Assembly: GCA_902803265.1 (NCBI GenBank)
Contig: CADCPD010000137.1
Coordinates: 1-8,388, forward strand
Direction: 5' to 3'
DNA from: an uncultured bacterium
Lineage (GTDB): Bacteria > Cyanobacteriota > Vampirovibrionia > Gastranaerophilales > Gastranaerophilaceae
Length of the DNA: 8,388 bases
In this document: positions 1 through 6,995 of the stretch, piece by piece
Numbering within the stretch: the stretch's first letter is position 1
How the letters are laid out: the number at the start of each line of letters is the position of its first letter
Notes under the pieces: model-generated
Told to the model about the DNA's origin: nothing
Databases searched by the model: none
Seen by the model: only the letters and a program-made list of their open reading frames with translations
Position numbers and translations under genes: made by a program

Positions 1-74
1 AAATTTTCAATTATAGCTGCAACTGTTCTGCCGACAGCAAGACCTGAACCGTTTATTGTATGAACAAATCTTGT
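1..74 (-). other. serS: serS frame continuing past the stop; motif 3 region, partial
   Basis: Read on the minus strand directly after TAA 75-77 and in the same frame, these bases encode TRFVHTINGSGLAVGRTV followed by AAIIEN. This is the conserved C-terminal part of SerRS, including class II motif 3 (GLAVGRT, Arg codon at 27-29), which binds ATP. No further stop or frameshift occurs before the window edge. The frame is therefore broken by a single codon only and has not decayed. About 25 more C-terminal residues would be expected outside the window. Confidence 0.93.
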
Positions 75-1196
75 TTATCCTGTAGATTTTTCTTTATATC
101 TGATATTTGCTCTTCTTGCTTGGTAATCACCAAAATTAGAGCAACTTGAAATTTCTTTATAAGCGTTATAAGATGGCATCCAAACTTCTAAATCCCAGCA
201 TTTATTTGCAGAAAATCCAATATCACCTGTTGATAAAGCAACTTTTCTGTATGGCAAGCCTAGTAATTCAAGCATTTCTTGTGCATCACGAGTTAATTTT
301 GCGTGTTCTTCAGGTGATGATTCCGGAGTACATAATTTAACAAGTTCTACTTTATTAAATTGGTGAACTCTGATTAAACCTCTTGTATCTTTTCCTGCAG
401 AACCTGCTTCACGTCTGAAACAAGGAGTATATGCCGTCATATATTTTGGTAAATCATCTTCAGATAAAATTTCACCTGAATAGATATTTGTAACAGGTAC
501 TTCTGCTGTCGGAATTAAGTACAAATCTTCGTCAACGCATTTATACATATCTTCTTTAAACTTTGGCAACTGCCCTGTTCCTGTCATAGTAGCGGCATTA
601 GCCATAAATGGTGGTAAAATTTCTTCATATCCTTGATTTTCTGTGTGTTCGTTTAAGAAGAAATTTATAACAGCTCTTTCAAGCTTTGCACCTTTACCTC
701 TGTAAAGAGTAAATCTTGATTGTGATAATTTAACTCCGCGTTCAAAATCAACAAGATTTTTTTCTTCACATAAATCCCAGTGAGCCTTGAATTCAAAATC
801 AAATTTTGTAGGTTCGCCCCATTTTGAAACTTCAACATTGTCTTCATCAGAAGCACCAATCGGAGTAGTTTCATCAGGTGTATTTGGAATGTGTAAAAGC
901 AATGTTCTTTGTTTTTCATCCAATTCATTTTGTTTTTCTTCCAAAGCTTTTATTTCATCACCCAAAACACGAACTTCTTCTTGAATAGCATCTGTATTTT
1001 CGCCGTTCTTTTTCATCATCCCGATTTTTTGTGATTCAGATTTTCTTTTAGCTCTTAGTTCGTCAGCTTGAGCCTGAACTTGTCTTCTTTCTTCATCAAC
1101 TGCCAAAACAGCATCTATTGAAAGTTCAGGATTACGTCTTTTTAAAAGTTCGTTTATTTTTTCCGGATTTTCTCTGATTAATTTAATATCTAACAT
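75..1196 (-). CDS. serS: Seryl-tRNA synthetase, cut short by an in-frame TAA
   Basis: This class II aminoacyl-tRNA synthetase charges tRNA-Ser with serine in the cytoplasm, using ATP. The product reads as 373 residues, against about 425 for bacterial SerRS. Residues 1-110 form the charged antiparallel coiled-coil arm that grips the long variable arm of tRNA-Ser. The catalytic domain follows, with TAEVPVTN near residue 230, the motif 2 core FRREAG at 260-265 followed by RVHQFNKVE, and EISSCSNFGDYQARR near 343-357. The start ATG lies at 1194-1196 with a modest purine-rich site (AAGTAGG) upstream. The frame ends at TAA 75-77, where the family normally has Lys (STGK-TRFVHT). Conserved sequence continues in the same frame beyond it, so motif 3 would be missing from the product. 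The family call is certain. Whether the stop is real, a strain variant or a sequence error cannot be told from here. The gene is divergent from the plus-strand block. Confidence 0.95.
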   Translation of the reverse strand: MLDIKLIRENPEKINELLKRRNPELSIDAVLAVDEERRQVQAQADELRAKRKSESQKIGMMKKNGENTDAIQEEVRVLGDEIKALEEKQNELDEKQRTLLLHIPNTPDETTPIGASDEDNVEVSKWGEPTKFDFEFKAHWDLCEEKNLVDFERGVKLSQSRFTLYRGKGAKLERAVINFFLNEHTENQGYEEILPPFMANAATMTGTGQLPKFKEDMYKCVDEDLYLIPTAEVPVTNIYSGEILSEDDLPKYMTAYTPCFRREAGSAGKDTRGLIRVHQFNKVELVKLCTPESSPEEHAKLTRDAQEMLELLGLPYRKVALSTGDIGFSANKCWDLEVWMPSYNAYKEISSCSNFGDYQARRANIRYKEKSTG

Positions 1197-1214
1197 GCTT
1201 ACGCCTACTTTCTT

Positions 1215-1230
1215 TTAATTCCAGAATTAA
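1215..1230. repeat. Inverted repeat upstream of serS, possible operator
   Basis: This is a perfect 7+2+7 inverted repeat: TTAATTC, two bases, GAATTAA. It lies 18 bases before the serS ATG and across the start site predicted from the candidate -10 at 1232-1237. That position would suit a repressor site or a small leader hairpin. The arms are almost all A/T, so chance is a real alternative. Confidence 0.3.
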
Positions 1231-1231
1231 T

Positions 1232-1258
1232 AGTATAAAAAAGATAAAAAATAATCAA
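1232..1258 (-). promoter_or_regulatory. Possible serS promoter
   Basis: On the minus strand a -10-like TATACT (1232-1237) is preceded by a -35-like TTGATT (1253-1258) with a 15-base spacer. Shifting the -35 by one base gives TTTGAT and a 16-base spacer. The spacing is short and the region is very AT-rich, so this is only a candidate. It would start transcription near 1225, about 30 bases before the serS ATG. Confidence 0.3.
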
Positions 1259-1307
1259 ACAAACTTTAATTTTTCTATAAAAAATCGAAATAATATCATC
1301 TAAACAG

Positions 1308-1350
1308 TTGATAACATGATTTTTGATATAGTGCATAATAAGGGTATAGA
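1308..1350 (+). promoter_or_regulatory. Possible promoter of the Asn-rich/TPR/YkgJ block
   Basis: TTGATA occurs twice as a -35-like element (1308-1313 and 1323-1328). The second pairs with TATAGA (1345-1350) over 16 bases. The first pairs less well with CATAAT (1334-1339) over 20 bases. One of these combinations probably drives the downstream block, since a promoter is needed in this divergent spacer. The sequence alone does not decide which. The TATAGA option would put the start site very close to, or inside, the ribosome binding site. Confidence 0.3.
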
Positions 1351-1352
1351 TT

Positions 1353-1363
1353 GGAGATTAGGG
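1353..1363 (+). promoter_or_regulatory. Ribosome binding site deciding the start at 1366
   Basis: GGAG at 1353-1356 lies 9 bases before ATG 1366-1368, with a second purine run AGGG at 1360-1363. The in-frame TTG at 1351 has no such site upstream and overlaps this one, so ATG 1366 is the better start. Confidence 0.6.
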
Positions 1364-1365
1364 TA

Positions 1366-1734
1366 ATGCTAAATGGAATCAATAATAATAACAGTAATTT
1401 AAATAACTTATTAGGAACACAGCTATCTGAACAAACAGAAGCACTTGGAGCAACCAATCCTATAGGTAACGGTTCCGTTAATCCTTATGAAAATAACAAA
1501 GGCTATATAATAGATGAATCATTAATTTCAAAAAATGCAATGGATTTATACTATCAATATGAGCGTGAATTAGATATTAAAAAATTTAATGATATTGCAA
1601 TGAATATGCCTGCAGATATGGCAAGAATGGACGAATTATTTCAAAGCGGAGTAAAAGACCCTTTCTTAAGATTTAATACAGATAAACTTGTTAACAATAC
1701 TAGATTATTAAATGATTTAGATGTAAAATTATAA
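1366..1734 (+). CDS. Small Asn-rich protein of unknown function
   Basis: I do not recognise this 122-residue protein. It begins MLNGINNNNSNLNNLLG, a low-complexity Asn-rich head, followed by a polar, probably flexible stretch to about residue 45. A more ordinary, probably helical part then runs from about 50 to the end (LYYQYERELDIKKFNDIAM, then MARMDELFQ). There is no signal peptide, membrane segment, cysteine or known catalytic motif. The start at ATG 1366 is preferred over an in-frame TTG at 1351 because GGAG lies 9 bases upstream of the ATG. It is the first gene of a tight block, 14 bases before the TPR gene, which suggests co-expression and perhaps a partner role. Codon use is AT-rich like its neighbours, with no sign of transfer. 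The length and stable downstream spacing make it likely to be a real gene, but its function is unknown. Confidence 0.75.
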   Translation: MLNGINNNNSNLNNLLGTQLSEQTEALGATNPIGNGSVNPYENNKGYIIDESLISKNAMDLYYQYERELDIKKFNDIAMNMPADMARMDELFQSGVKDPFLRFNTDKLVNNTRLLNDLDVKL

Positions 1735-1748
1735 CAAGGTAATAAATA

Positions 1749-2966
1749 ATGATAGAAGATGTAGTTAATAATCCTAATTTTTACAGGGCAGATAATAGCA
1801 ACAGCCATCAGGATGCTTTAAATGCTGCTTTGGCTACATATAAAAAAGGTGAGTATGAACTTGCCTTAAAAATGTACATGGAATTATCAAATTATTACAC
1901 AAGCCCGTCATTATACCTCGAACTCGGTAATTGCTATTACAAATTAGGAAAAAATAAATATGCAATGGAGTATTGGAAGAAAGTTATTGAATTAGATAAC
2001 ATTAATAAAACTGCATATTCAAATATGGGCAATTTGTATTATAAATCGGGAAATTTACAACAAGCCATAGAAAATTGGTTAACGGCATTAACAGTAGAAC
2101 CTGATGATTCAAAAATAAATTTAAATTTAGCAATAGCCTATACTGATATTAATAATAGAAGTGCTGCTATTAGATACTATGAAAAATATCTAAAATATGA
2201 AGAAAATAAAAACGACGAATATCTTTTAATTGAAACAAAGATAAATAACTATAAAGATATTGCTAATGAATTTTTAAAAGAAGGCGCAAATTTTCAAAAA
2301 GCTTCAAATTATAGAGCGGCTTTAGACTGTTATATAAAAGCATTGGCGAATTATCCAAATTATAGCAAAACTAATTTTAATATAGGTTCATTATTTTTTA
2401 TGGATCATAACTATGAACAAGCAATAAAGTATTGGCTAAATTCATATTTTATTGAAGATTCATATCCAAAAACAATACTAAATCTTGCGATATCATATGA
2501 TTGCGCAAGACAATTTGATTATGCTTATTGTTTTTATGCCAGATACACGGATTATATTCTTGATAATAAACCTGAATTAACTAAAGTTTCAAACAGATTA
2601 TCTCAGATAAAAAATCATTTAAGCAAAAACCCTTATTTGATAGACAAACATTTAGAACGAGCGTCAGATTTGTATCATGATAATGATTTTTACCATGCAA
2701 GGGTTGAGTACAAAAATTATATAATGCTAAAACCTGATGATAGAAATATATATATGCCAATAATACAAAAAATAAATTACTATCTAAATCCTGAAGTAAA
2801 AGTTATAGAAGAATTAACCAAAAAAGCGGCAGAATTAGTACAAGAAGAGAGATTTGCAGAAGCATCTCTTTTATATGACAAAGCAGTAAAACTATGCGAT
2901 GAAAATTCTGTAGATTATTCAAATTTAAAAGCAAAATATTCAATGTGCGTAAGAAAGGCAGGATAG
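1749..2966 (+). CDS. TPR-repeat protein, function unknown
   Basis: This 405-residue protein is built largely of tetratricopeptide repeats, 34-residue helical hairpins that form protein-binding scaffolds. Clear units cover about 21-52, 53-86, 87-120 and 121-154, with typical residues such as LGNCYYKLG...AMEYWKKVIELD and MGNLYYKSGNLQQAIENW. A helical linker (about 155-171) leads to a second set at about 172-207 and 208-241, then a weaker one at 242-275. Degenerate repeats recur near 302-335 and 355-390. No signal peptide, membrane segment or enzymatic domain is visible, so it is probably a cytoplasmic adaptor. AAGG at 1736-1739 lies 9 bases before ATG 1749. The stop is 3 bases before the YkgJ-type gene, indicating one transcript and likely translational coupling. 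The binding partner cannot be predicted. The adjacent small Asn-rich protein is a reasonable candidate by position only. Confidence 0.9.
   Translation: MIEDVVNNPNFYRADNSNSHQDALNAALATYKKGEYELALKMYMELSNYYTSPSLYLELGNCYYKLGKNKYAMEYWKKVIELDNINKTAYSNMGNLYYKSGNLQQAIENWLTALTVEPDDSKINLNLAIAYTDINNRSAAIRYYEKYLKYEENKNDEYLLIETKINNYKDIANEFLKEGANFQKASNYRAALDCYIKALANYPNYSKTNFNIGSLFFMDHNYEQAIKYWLNSYFIEDSYPKTILNLAISYDCARQFDYAYCFYARYTDYILDNKPELTKVSNRLSQIKNHLSKNPYLIDKHLERASDLYHDNDFYHARVEYKNYIMLKPDDRNIYMPIIQKINYYLNPEVKVIEELTKKAAELVQEERFAEASLLYDKAVKLCDENSVDYSNLKAKYSMCVRKAG
2960..2963 (+). promoter_or_regulatory. Ribosome binding site favouring a TTG start at 2970
   Basis: AGGA at 2960-2963, directly before the TPR gene's TAG stop, lies 6 bases before TTG 2970 and 15 bases before the next in-frame ATG (2979). 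The spacing favours TTG. The choice changes the product by only three residues. Confidence 0.5.
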
Positions 2967-2969
2967 TTC

Positions 2970-3398
2970 TTGAGTTTTATGAAAAACTTTTTGAAAGAAT
3001 TAAAAAAGTTTTTTTATACAAAAATTTTACGCAGAAAATATTACAGAACAGGCTCATGTAAGTGTTGTGGTAAATGCTGTAAAAAAATATATGTAAAACA
3101 CGCAAAAGGCGTAATTAAAGAAGAAAAGGAATTTAAAAAATTACAACTATTACATCCTTTTTATACTTATCTTGAAATAATAGATAAAGATGAAACAGGA
3201 TTAGTTTTTAAATGTAAAAATCTTGACGACGAAACACATAAATGCAAAATACACAAGAGTCGCCCAGGAATATGCAGAAGATATCCTCAAGAAGAACTTT
3301 TTAAAATGGGAGGCGAACTCGCTGAAGACTGCGGTTATAAACTTGAACCAATAATACCGTTTAAAGAAGTTTTTGAAAAAGTTATGAAAAAACATTAA
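2970..3398 (+). CDS. YkgJ-family cysteine-cluster protein (UPF0153 type)
   Basis: This 142-residue protein carries the cysteine pattern of the YkgJ/UPF0153 family, annotated as putative zinc- or iron-chelating proteins without an established reaction. The N-terminal cluster is CKCCGKCC at residues 30-37. It is followed by Cys82, Cys92 in CKIHKSRPGICRRYP (92-106, including Cys102), and Cys121 in EDCGY. The set is complete, so metal or Fe-S binding is plausible. The first 28 residues are strongly basic and amphipathic (KNFLKELKKFF, then RRKYYR), which might contact nucleic acid or the membrane face; this is inference. The start is taken as TTG 2970 for its spacing to AGGA 2960-2963; ATG 2979 is the alternative. 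It follows the TPR gene by 3 bases and precedes smc by 66 bases. Its link to either neighbour is unknown. Confidence 0.88.
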   Translation: MSFMKNFLKELKKFFYTKILRRKYYRTGSCKCCGKCCKKIYVKHAKGVIKEEKEFKKLQLLHPFYTYLEIIDKDETGLVFKCKNLDDETHKCKIHKSRPGICRRYPQEELFKMGGELAEDCGYKLEPIIPFKEVFEKVMKKH

Positions 3399-3403
3399 GC
3401 AAT

Positions 3404-3436
3404 TTGACATGTTTAAAAACCAACTGATACTATAAT
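3404..3436 (+). promoter_or_regulatory. Probable promoter of smc-scpA-scpB
   Basis: A consensus -35 TTGACA lies at 3404-3409 and a consensus -10 TATAAT at 3431-3436, but 21 bases separate them, longer than the usual 16-18. GATACT at 3426-3431 would pair with the same -35 over 16 bases. Either way the gap before smc carries a promoter-like pair. Read-through from the upstream block is also possible, because no terminator hairpin is visible after 3398. Confidence 0.5.
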
Positions 3437-3439
3437 GAT

Positions 3440-3451
3440 ATCTATATAGAT
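3440..3451. repeat. 12-base palindrome at the predicted smc start site
   Basis: ATCTATATAGAT is a perfect palindrome placed just downstream of TATAAT 3431-3436, where transcription would begin. This is a common operator position. It is all A/T except one C and one G and is short, so chance is possible. No matching copy is seen at the other promoters in the window. Confidence 0.3.
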
Positions 3452-3454
3452 TTT

Positions 3455-3462
3455 GGGTAGGA
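3455..3462 (+). promoter_or_regulatory. Ribosome binding site deciding the smc start at 3465
   Basis: The purine-rich GGGTAGGA lies just before ATG 3465. Its GGG is 7 bases away and its AGGA is 2 bases away. An in-frame TTG at 3453 would add four residues but has only AT-rich sequence upstream. Starting at 3465 also gives MYVKQLEIDNFKSF, the usual SMC N-terminus. Confidence 0.6.
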
Positions 3463-3464
3463 AA

Positions 3465-6400
3465 ATGTACGTAAAGCAGCTTGAAATTGACAATTTTAAG
3501 TCTTTTGCCACGAAGGCTGAAATACCATTGCTAAAAGGTTTTACAACGGTATCAGGACCGAACGGTTCCGGCAAAAGTAATATTTTAGACAGTATCCTTT
3601 TTGCACTAGGTCTGTCTAGTACCCGTACTCTTCGTGCAGAAAATGTTTCTCACCTTATTTCAACATTCAACAAACGAAATGAAGCTTATGTAAAAGTTAC
3701 TTTTTCTGAAGTAGATGAAGATGGGGACTTTTCTGTTGCAAGAAGAATAAGAAAAGCTTCTAACGGTACGTTTGCAAGTACTTATTATTTGAATGACAAA
3801 GTTTCAACACTAACAGAAATACATACTCTTTTAGAAAAATATAACTTAACTTCTAATAGCTACAATATTATTATGCAAGGTGATGTTACCAGTATAATCA
3901 AATGTAATTCATCAGACAGAAGAAAATTAATTGATGAAATTGCAGGAGTAGCTGATTTTGACAGAAGAATTGATCAAGCTAAAAATGAACTTGATACAGT
4001 TGAACAACGTGTTGAAGCTTCAACGCTGATTTTGAATGAAAAAGAAGAACTTTTAAAACAACTTGAAGAAGAAAAGGAAGTTGCTCTTAAATATCAAAAA
4101 TTAAAAGAAGAAAAAACCGGATACGAAAGTCAAATAAGTGCTGTAAAATATTTTGATATCAAAAGAAATTTAGAAAAGGCTCACGAAAATATTTTAGAAT
4201 TTGGTAAAAAGAAAAAAGAAGAAGAATCAAATAAAATTGATTTGGATGAAAAATTAAATCTTATAAATAAAAAGTATGAAGAACTTTCCGCAGAATTAAA
4301 AGAAAAAGGTGAAGATAAACGTCTCGAACTTATTGGTAAAAAAGAAGAACTTAAAGGTCGTATTGAAAATAAAAAAAATGCGATAAATTATACAGATAAG
4401 CAAATTCTTGATAGTGAAAAATCAATAGAAAATAAGAAAAACGGGATTGAAGAACAAAAGAAAAAAATTGAAGATAATAAAGTAAAAATTGAACTTCAAC
4501 ACGAAGAAATAAAAGCTCTTGAAGATAATATTCTTGATAAAAAAGAAGAATTAAAGAAAATACTGGAACAAAAAGCTGGACTTGATGAAACAGCAAGTAA
4601 GTTTATGGAAAATCATGCTTCATTAAGACTTGAGCTATCAAATCTTCAAGAAAAATTAAATAATCTTCTACAGGAAAAATATCCAAAAGAAGCAAAATTA
4701 GGAACATTAAAAACAGAACTTGAAAAAGCTGAAAATGAAGTTAATAAATTAAACGAATTTAAAGAAAACTTTTCTTCAAATGAAGACAAAATAAAAGTTC
4801 AGCACGAAGAACTCGGCAAAGAACTTGAAGAATTGAAGAAAATCCAAAAAGATACTCTTCAAGAAATTGATAACATAAAAGATGAAATAACGGATGCTCA
4901 ATATAAAGTTCGCGCTGCATACAATAAATTGACAGAATTAAAAGCTCAAAAATCAGCAAATGAAGCATCAAATGCAAATAGAGCCGTAGAAACAGTGATG
5001 AGAGCAAATTTAAAAGGTGTTCACGCTCCGCTATCTCAATTAGGTAAAGTTGATAAAGAATATGCAACAGCCCTTGAAGTAGCTTTTGGAGCAAGAATGG
5101 CAAACATCGTTGTTGATGACTACTATGTTTCATCAGTTGCAATTGAACTTTTAAAATCAGCAAATGCAGGCAGAGCAACATTTATTCCTCTAAACAGAAT
5201 AAAAGAAGCTCCGGATAAATTAATATTACCAAAAGAAAAGGGCGTTATTGATTATGCAATTAATTTGATAGATTTTGAAGACCAATATATTGATGCTTTC
5301 TATCATGCGGTAGGAGATACTCTTGTTGTTGAAAATCAGGAAACCGCTCAAAAATTAAGTGGTAAGTACAGAATGGTTACTCTTTCAGGCGAATTATTTG
5401 AAAAATCCGGTTCTGTAACAGGTGGTTCACTAAAAGAAAACAGAATGAAATTTAGCCAAAATGACGACGAAGAAATTGAAAAGTATATGAAAAAATATAC
5501 TGAACTTGAAGAAAATTGGCACAAACTTGAAGCTAAAAAAACAGAACTTGAAGAAAAAGCTAACAAAACAAGAGAAACATATTCAAGTTCTTTAAATGAA
5601 TACAATAAAACATCAATAGAACTTCAAAATCTATTAAGAAATAACGAAGGCAACGATAAAACGTTACAAGAAAAACTTGATTTTATTAAGACTTCAAAAG
5701 AAGACATTGAAAAACTGGAAAAAACTCTTGATAAAGAAGAAGAAAAACATGTTGAACTTTCTGATAAAATTACTGAAATTCAAACAAAAATTTCTGAACT
5801 TGAAAATTTAATGAATGACGAAGAGTTAAAGAATTTAAAGGCTCAAACTGAAGATATTGAAAATGAAATAAAAAGACTTTATGACAAAATTAATACAGTA
5901 AACAGCAATATTAATGAAATCCAAAGACAAAATAACTTTGATAACAGTGTTATTCAGTCAAGATATGATGAAATTTCTAATTTGGAAAAAAATATCAAAA
6001 ATTTTGAAACAGATAAAGAAACTTATCAACAGGAAATAGTTGATTTAAATAAAAATCTTGAAACATTAGATGAAGATATTAGTAAAATCTCTGAAGTTTT
6101 GGATTCTTTATTAAAAGAAAAAACACAAATAGAAAAAGAACTTTTGGATATTAAAGAAAAAAGAAGAATTTCAGAATCAGAAATAGAAAAGCTTGCGGAA
6201 CAAATAGAATCTTTCAAAGCAAGACGTCGTGAACTTGAACCTGAATTTGAATCATCAAAAAAAGAACTTGAAGAAAACGGTGTAAATATAAATACTCTTG
6301 AGCCTGTAACAATTTCTATTGACGAAATTAATGCAAAAATTCAAAGACTTCAAAAAAGAATGGATGAGCTTGGCGACGTAAATATGAGAGCAATTGTTCA

Positions 6401-6962
6401 GTATGAAGCAATTTCTGATCGTGTTAAAGAGCTAAAAACTCAAATTGAAACCCTTACAAAAGAAAGATTGCAAATTTTAGACAGAATGCAAGGTTACGAA
6501 CAATTAAAGAAAGAAGCGTTCTTAAAAGCATATAACGGAATAAATATTCATTTTAAAGAAGTATTCCATGAATTATCTGATGGTGAAGGAACGCTTGTCC
6601 TAGGTAATCCTGATGACCCTCTAAACGGAGGATTAACAATTGATGCTCAACCGAGAGATAAACAAGTTCAGAGATTAGAAAGTATGTCAGGTGGAGAACA
6701 AACGCTAACTGCGTTATCATTTGTATTTGCTATACAAAGATACTTACCGGCACCATTCTACGCGTTAGATGAAGTTGATGCAAGTTTAGATAATATCAAT
6801 GTAGAAAAATTGGCAACACTTGTGAAAAAACAATCAGAAAATACGCAATTTATAGTAGTTAGTCACAGATTACCTATGGTAGAATCAGCTAATAGAACAA
6901 TTGGAGTAACTCAAAAAGAAAAAGGTAAAACAAAAGTTACAGGTATAAAATTAAAAGATTAA
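3465..6962 (+). CDS. smc: Chromosome condensation ATPase SMC
   Basis: SMC dimers bind DNA, and with ScpA and ScpB they extrude or tether chromosomal loops and help separate sister origins. The 1165-residue product is full length for the family and has every landmark. The N-terminal head carries Walker A GPNGSGKS at 31-38. A long Glu/Lys-rich coiled coil runs from about 170 to 500. The hinge, at about 510-660, starts near GVHAPLSQLG (518) and ends with GSVTGGSL. The return coiled coil runs from about 665 to 1010. The C-terminal head has the ABC signature SGGEQ at 1075-1079, Walker B FYALDEVD with catalytic Glu1103, the D-loop ASLD and H-loop His1134 (VVSHR). The head segment RAENVSHLIS resembles cyanobacterial and archaeal SMC more than the Bacillus type, by recollection. 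scpA follows after 33 bases, confirming an SMC-ScpAB operon. The frame is intact and no key residue is missing. Confidence 0.98.
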   Translation: MYVKQLEIDNFKSFATKAEIPLLKGFTTVSGPNGSGKSNILDSILFALGLSSTRTLRAENVSHLISTFNKRNEAYVKVTFSEVDEDGDFSVARRIRKASNGTFASTYYLNDKVSTLTEIHTLLEKYNLTSNSYNIIMQGDVTSIIKCNSSDRRKLIDEIAGVADFDRRIDQAKNELDTVEQRVEASTLILNEKEELLKQLEEEKEVALKYQKLKEEKTGYESQISAVKYFDIKRNLEKAHENILEFGKKKKEEESNKIDLDEKLNLINKKYEELSAELKEKGEDKRLELIGKKEELKGRIENKKNAINYTDKQILDSEKSIENKKNGIEEQKKKIEDNKVKIELQHEEIKALEDNILDKKEELKKILEQKAGLDETASKFMENHASLRLELSNLQEKLNNLLQEKYPKEAKLGTLKTELEKAENEVNKLNEFKENFSSNEDKIKVQHEELGKELEELKKIQKDTLQEIDNIKDEITDAQYKVRAAYNKLTELKAQKSANEASNANRAVETVMRANLKGVHAPLSQLGKVDKEYATALEVAFGARMANIVVDDYYVSSVAIELLKSANAGRATFIPLNRIKEAPDKLILPKEKGVIDYAINLIDFEDQYIDAFYHAVGDTLVVENQETAQKLSGKYRMVTLSGELFEKSGSVTGGSLKENRMKFSQNDDEEIEKYMKKYTELEENWHKLEAKKTELEEKANKTRETYSSSLNEYNKTSIELQNLLRNNEGNDKTLQEKLDFIKTSKEDIEKLEKTLDKEEEKHVELSDKITEIQTKISELENLMNDEELKNLKAQTEDIENEIKRLYDKINTVNSNINEIQRQNNFDNSVIQSRYDEISNLEKNIKNFETDKETYQQEIVDLNKNLETLDEDISKISEVLDSLLKEKTQIEKELLDIKEKRRISESEIEKLAEQIESFKARRRELEPEFESSKKELEENGVNINTLEPVTISIDEINAKIQRLQKRMDELGDVNMRAIVQYEAISDRVKELKTQIETLTKERLQILDRMQGYEQLKKEAFLKAYNGINIHFKEVFHELSDGEGTLVLGNPDDPLNGGLTIDAQPRDKQVQRLESMSGGEQTLTALSFVFAIQRYLPAPFYALDEVDASLDNINVEKLATLVKKQSENTQFIVVSHRLPMVESANRTIGVTQKEKGKTKVTGIKLKD

Positions 6963-6995
6963 CAATTAAAACGTATTAGGAAAAGGAATAAGTAA

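Noticed and set aside
75..77. Stop-codon reassignment or programmed read-through at the serS TAA
   Set aside because: TAA ends four plus-strand genes in this window at expected lengths, so it is a normal stop. No stem-loop or special context next to the codon is evident.
665..984. Open frames on both strands inside serS (665-928 minus, 787-984 plus)
   Set aside because: They lie in other frames of the clearly conserved SerRS coding sequence and encode no recognisable protein.
1749..2966. TPR protein as a type III/IV secretion chaperone or O-GlcNAc-type transferase
   Set aside because: Only the repeats are visible. There is no catalytic domain and no secretion genes nearby, so a specific role would be invented.
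4351..5605. Long minus-strand open frames opposite smc, rich in Leu, Phe and Ser
   Set aside because: They are the antisense of Glu/Lys-rich coiled-coil codons. They have no plausible start sites or family resemblance, and smc itself is intact.
4000..6300. Repetitive GAA/AAA-rich sequence as a possible DNA repeat array
   Set aside because: It is the coiled-coil code of SMC. The repetition is heptad-like at protein level and has no fixed DNA unit.
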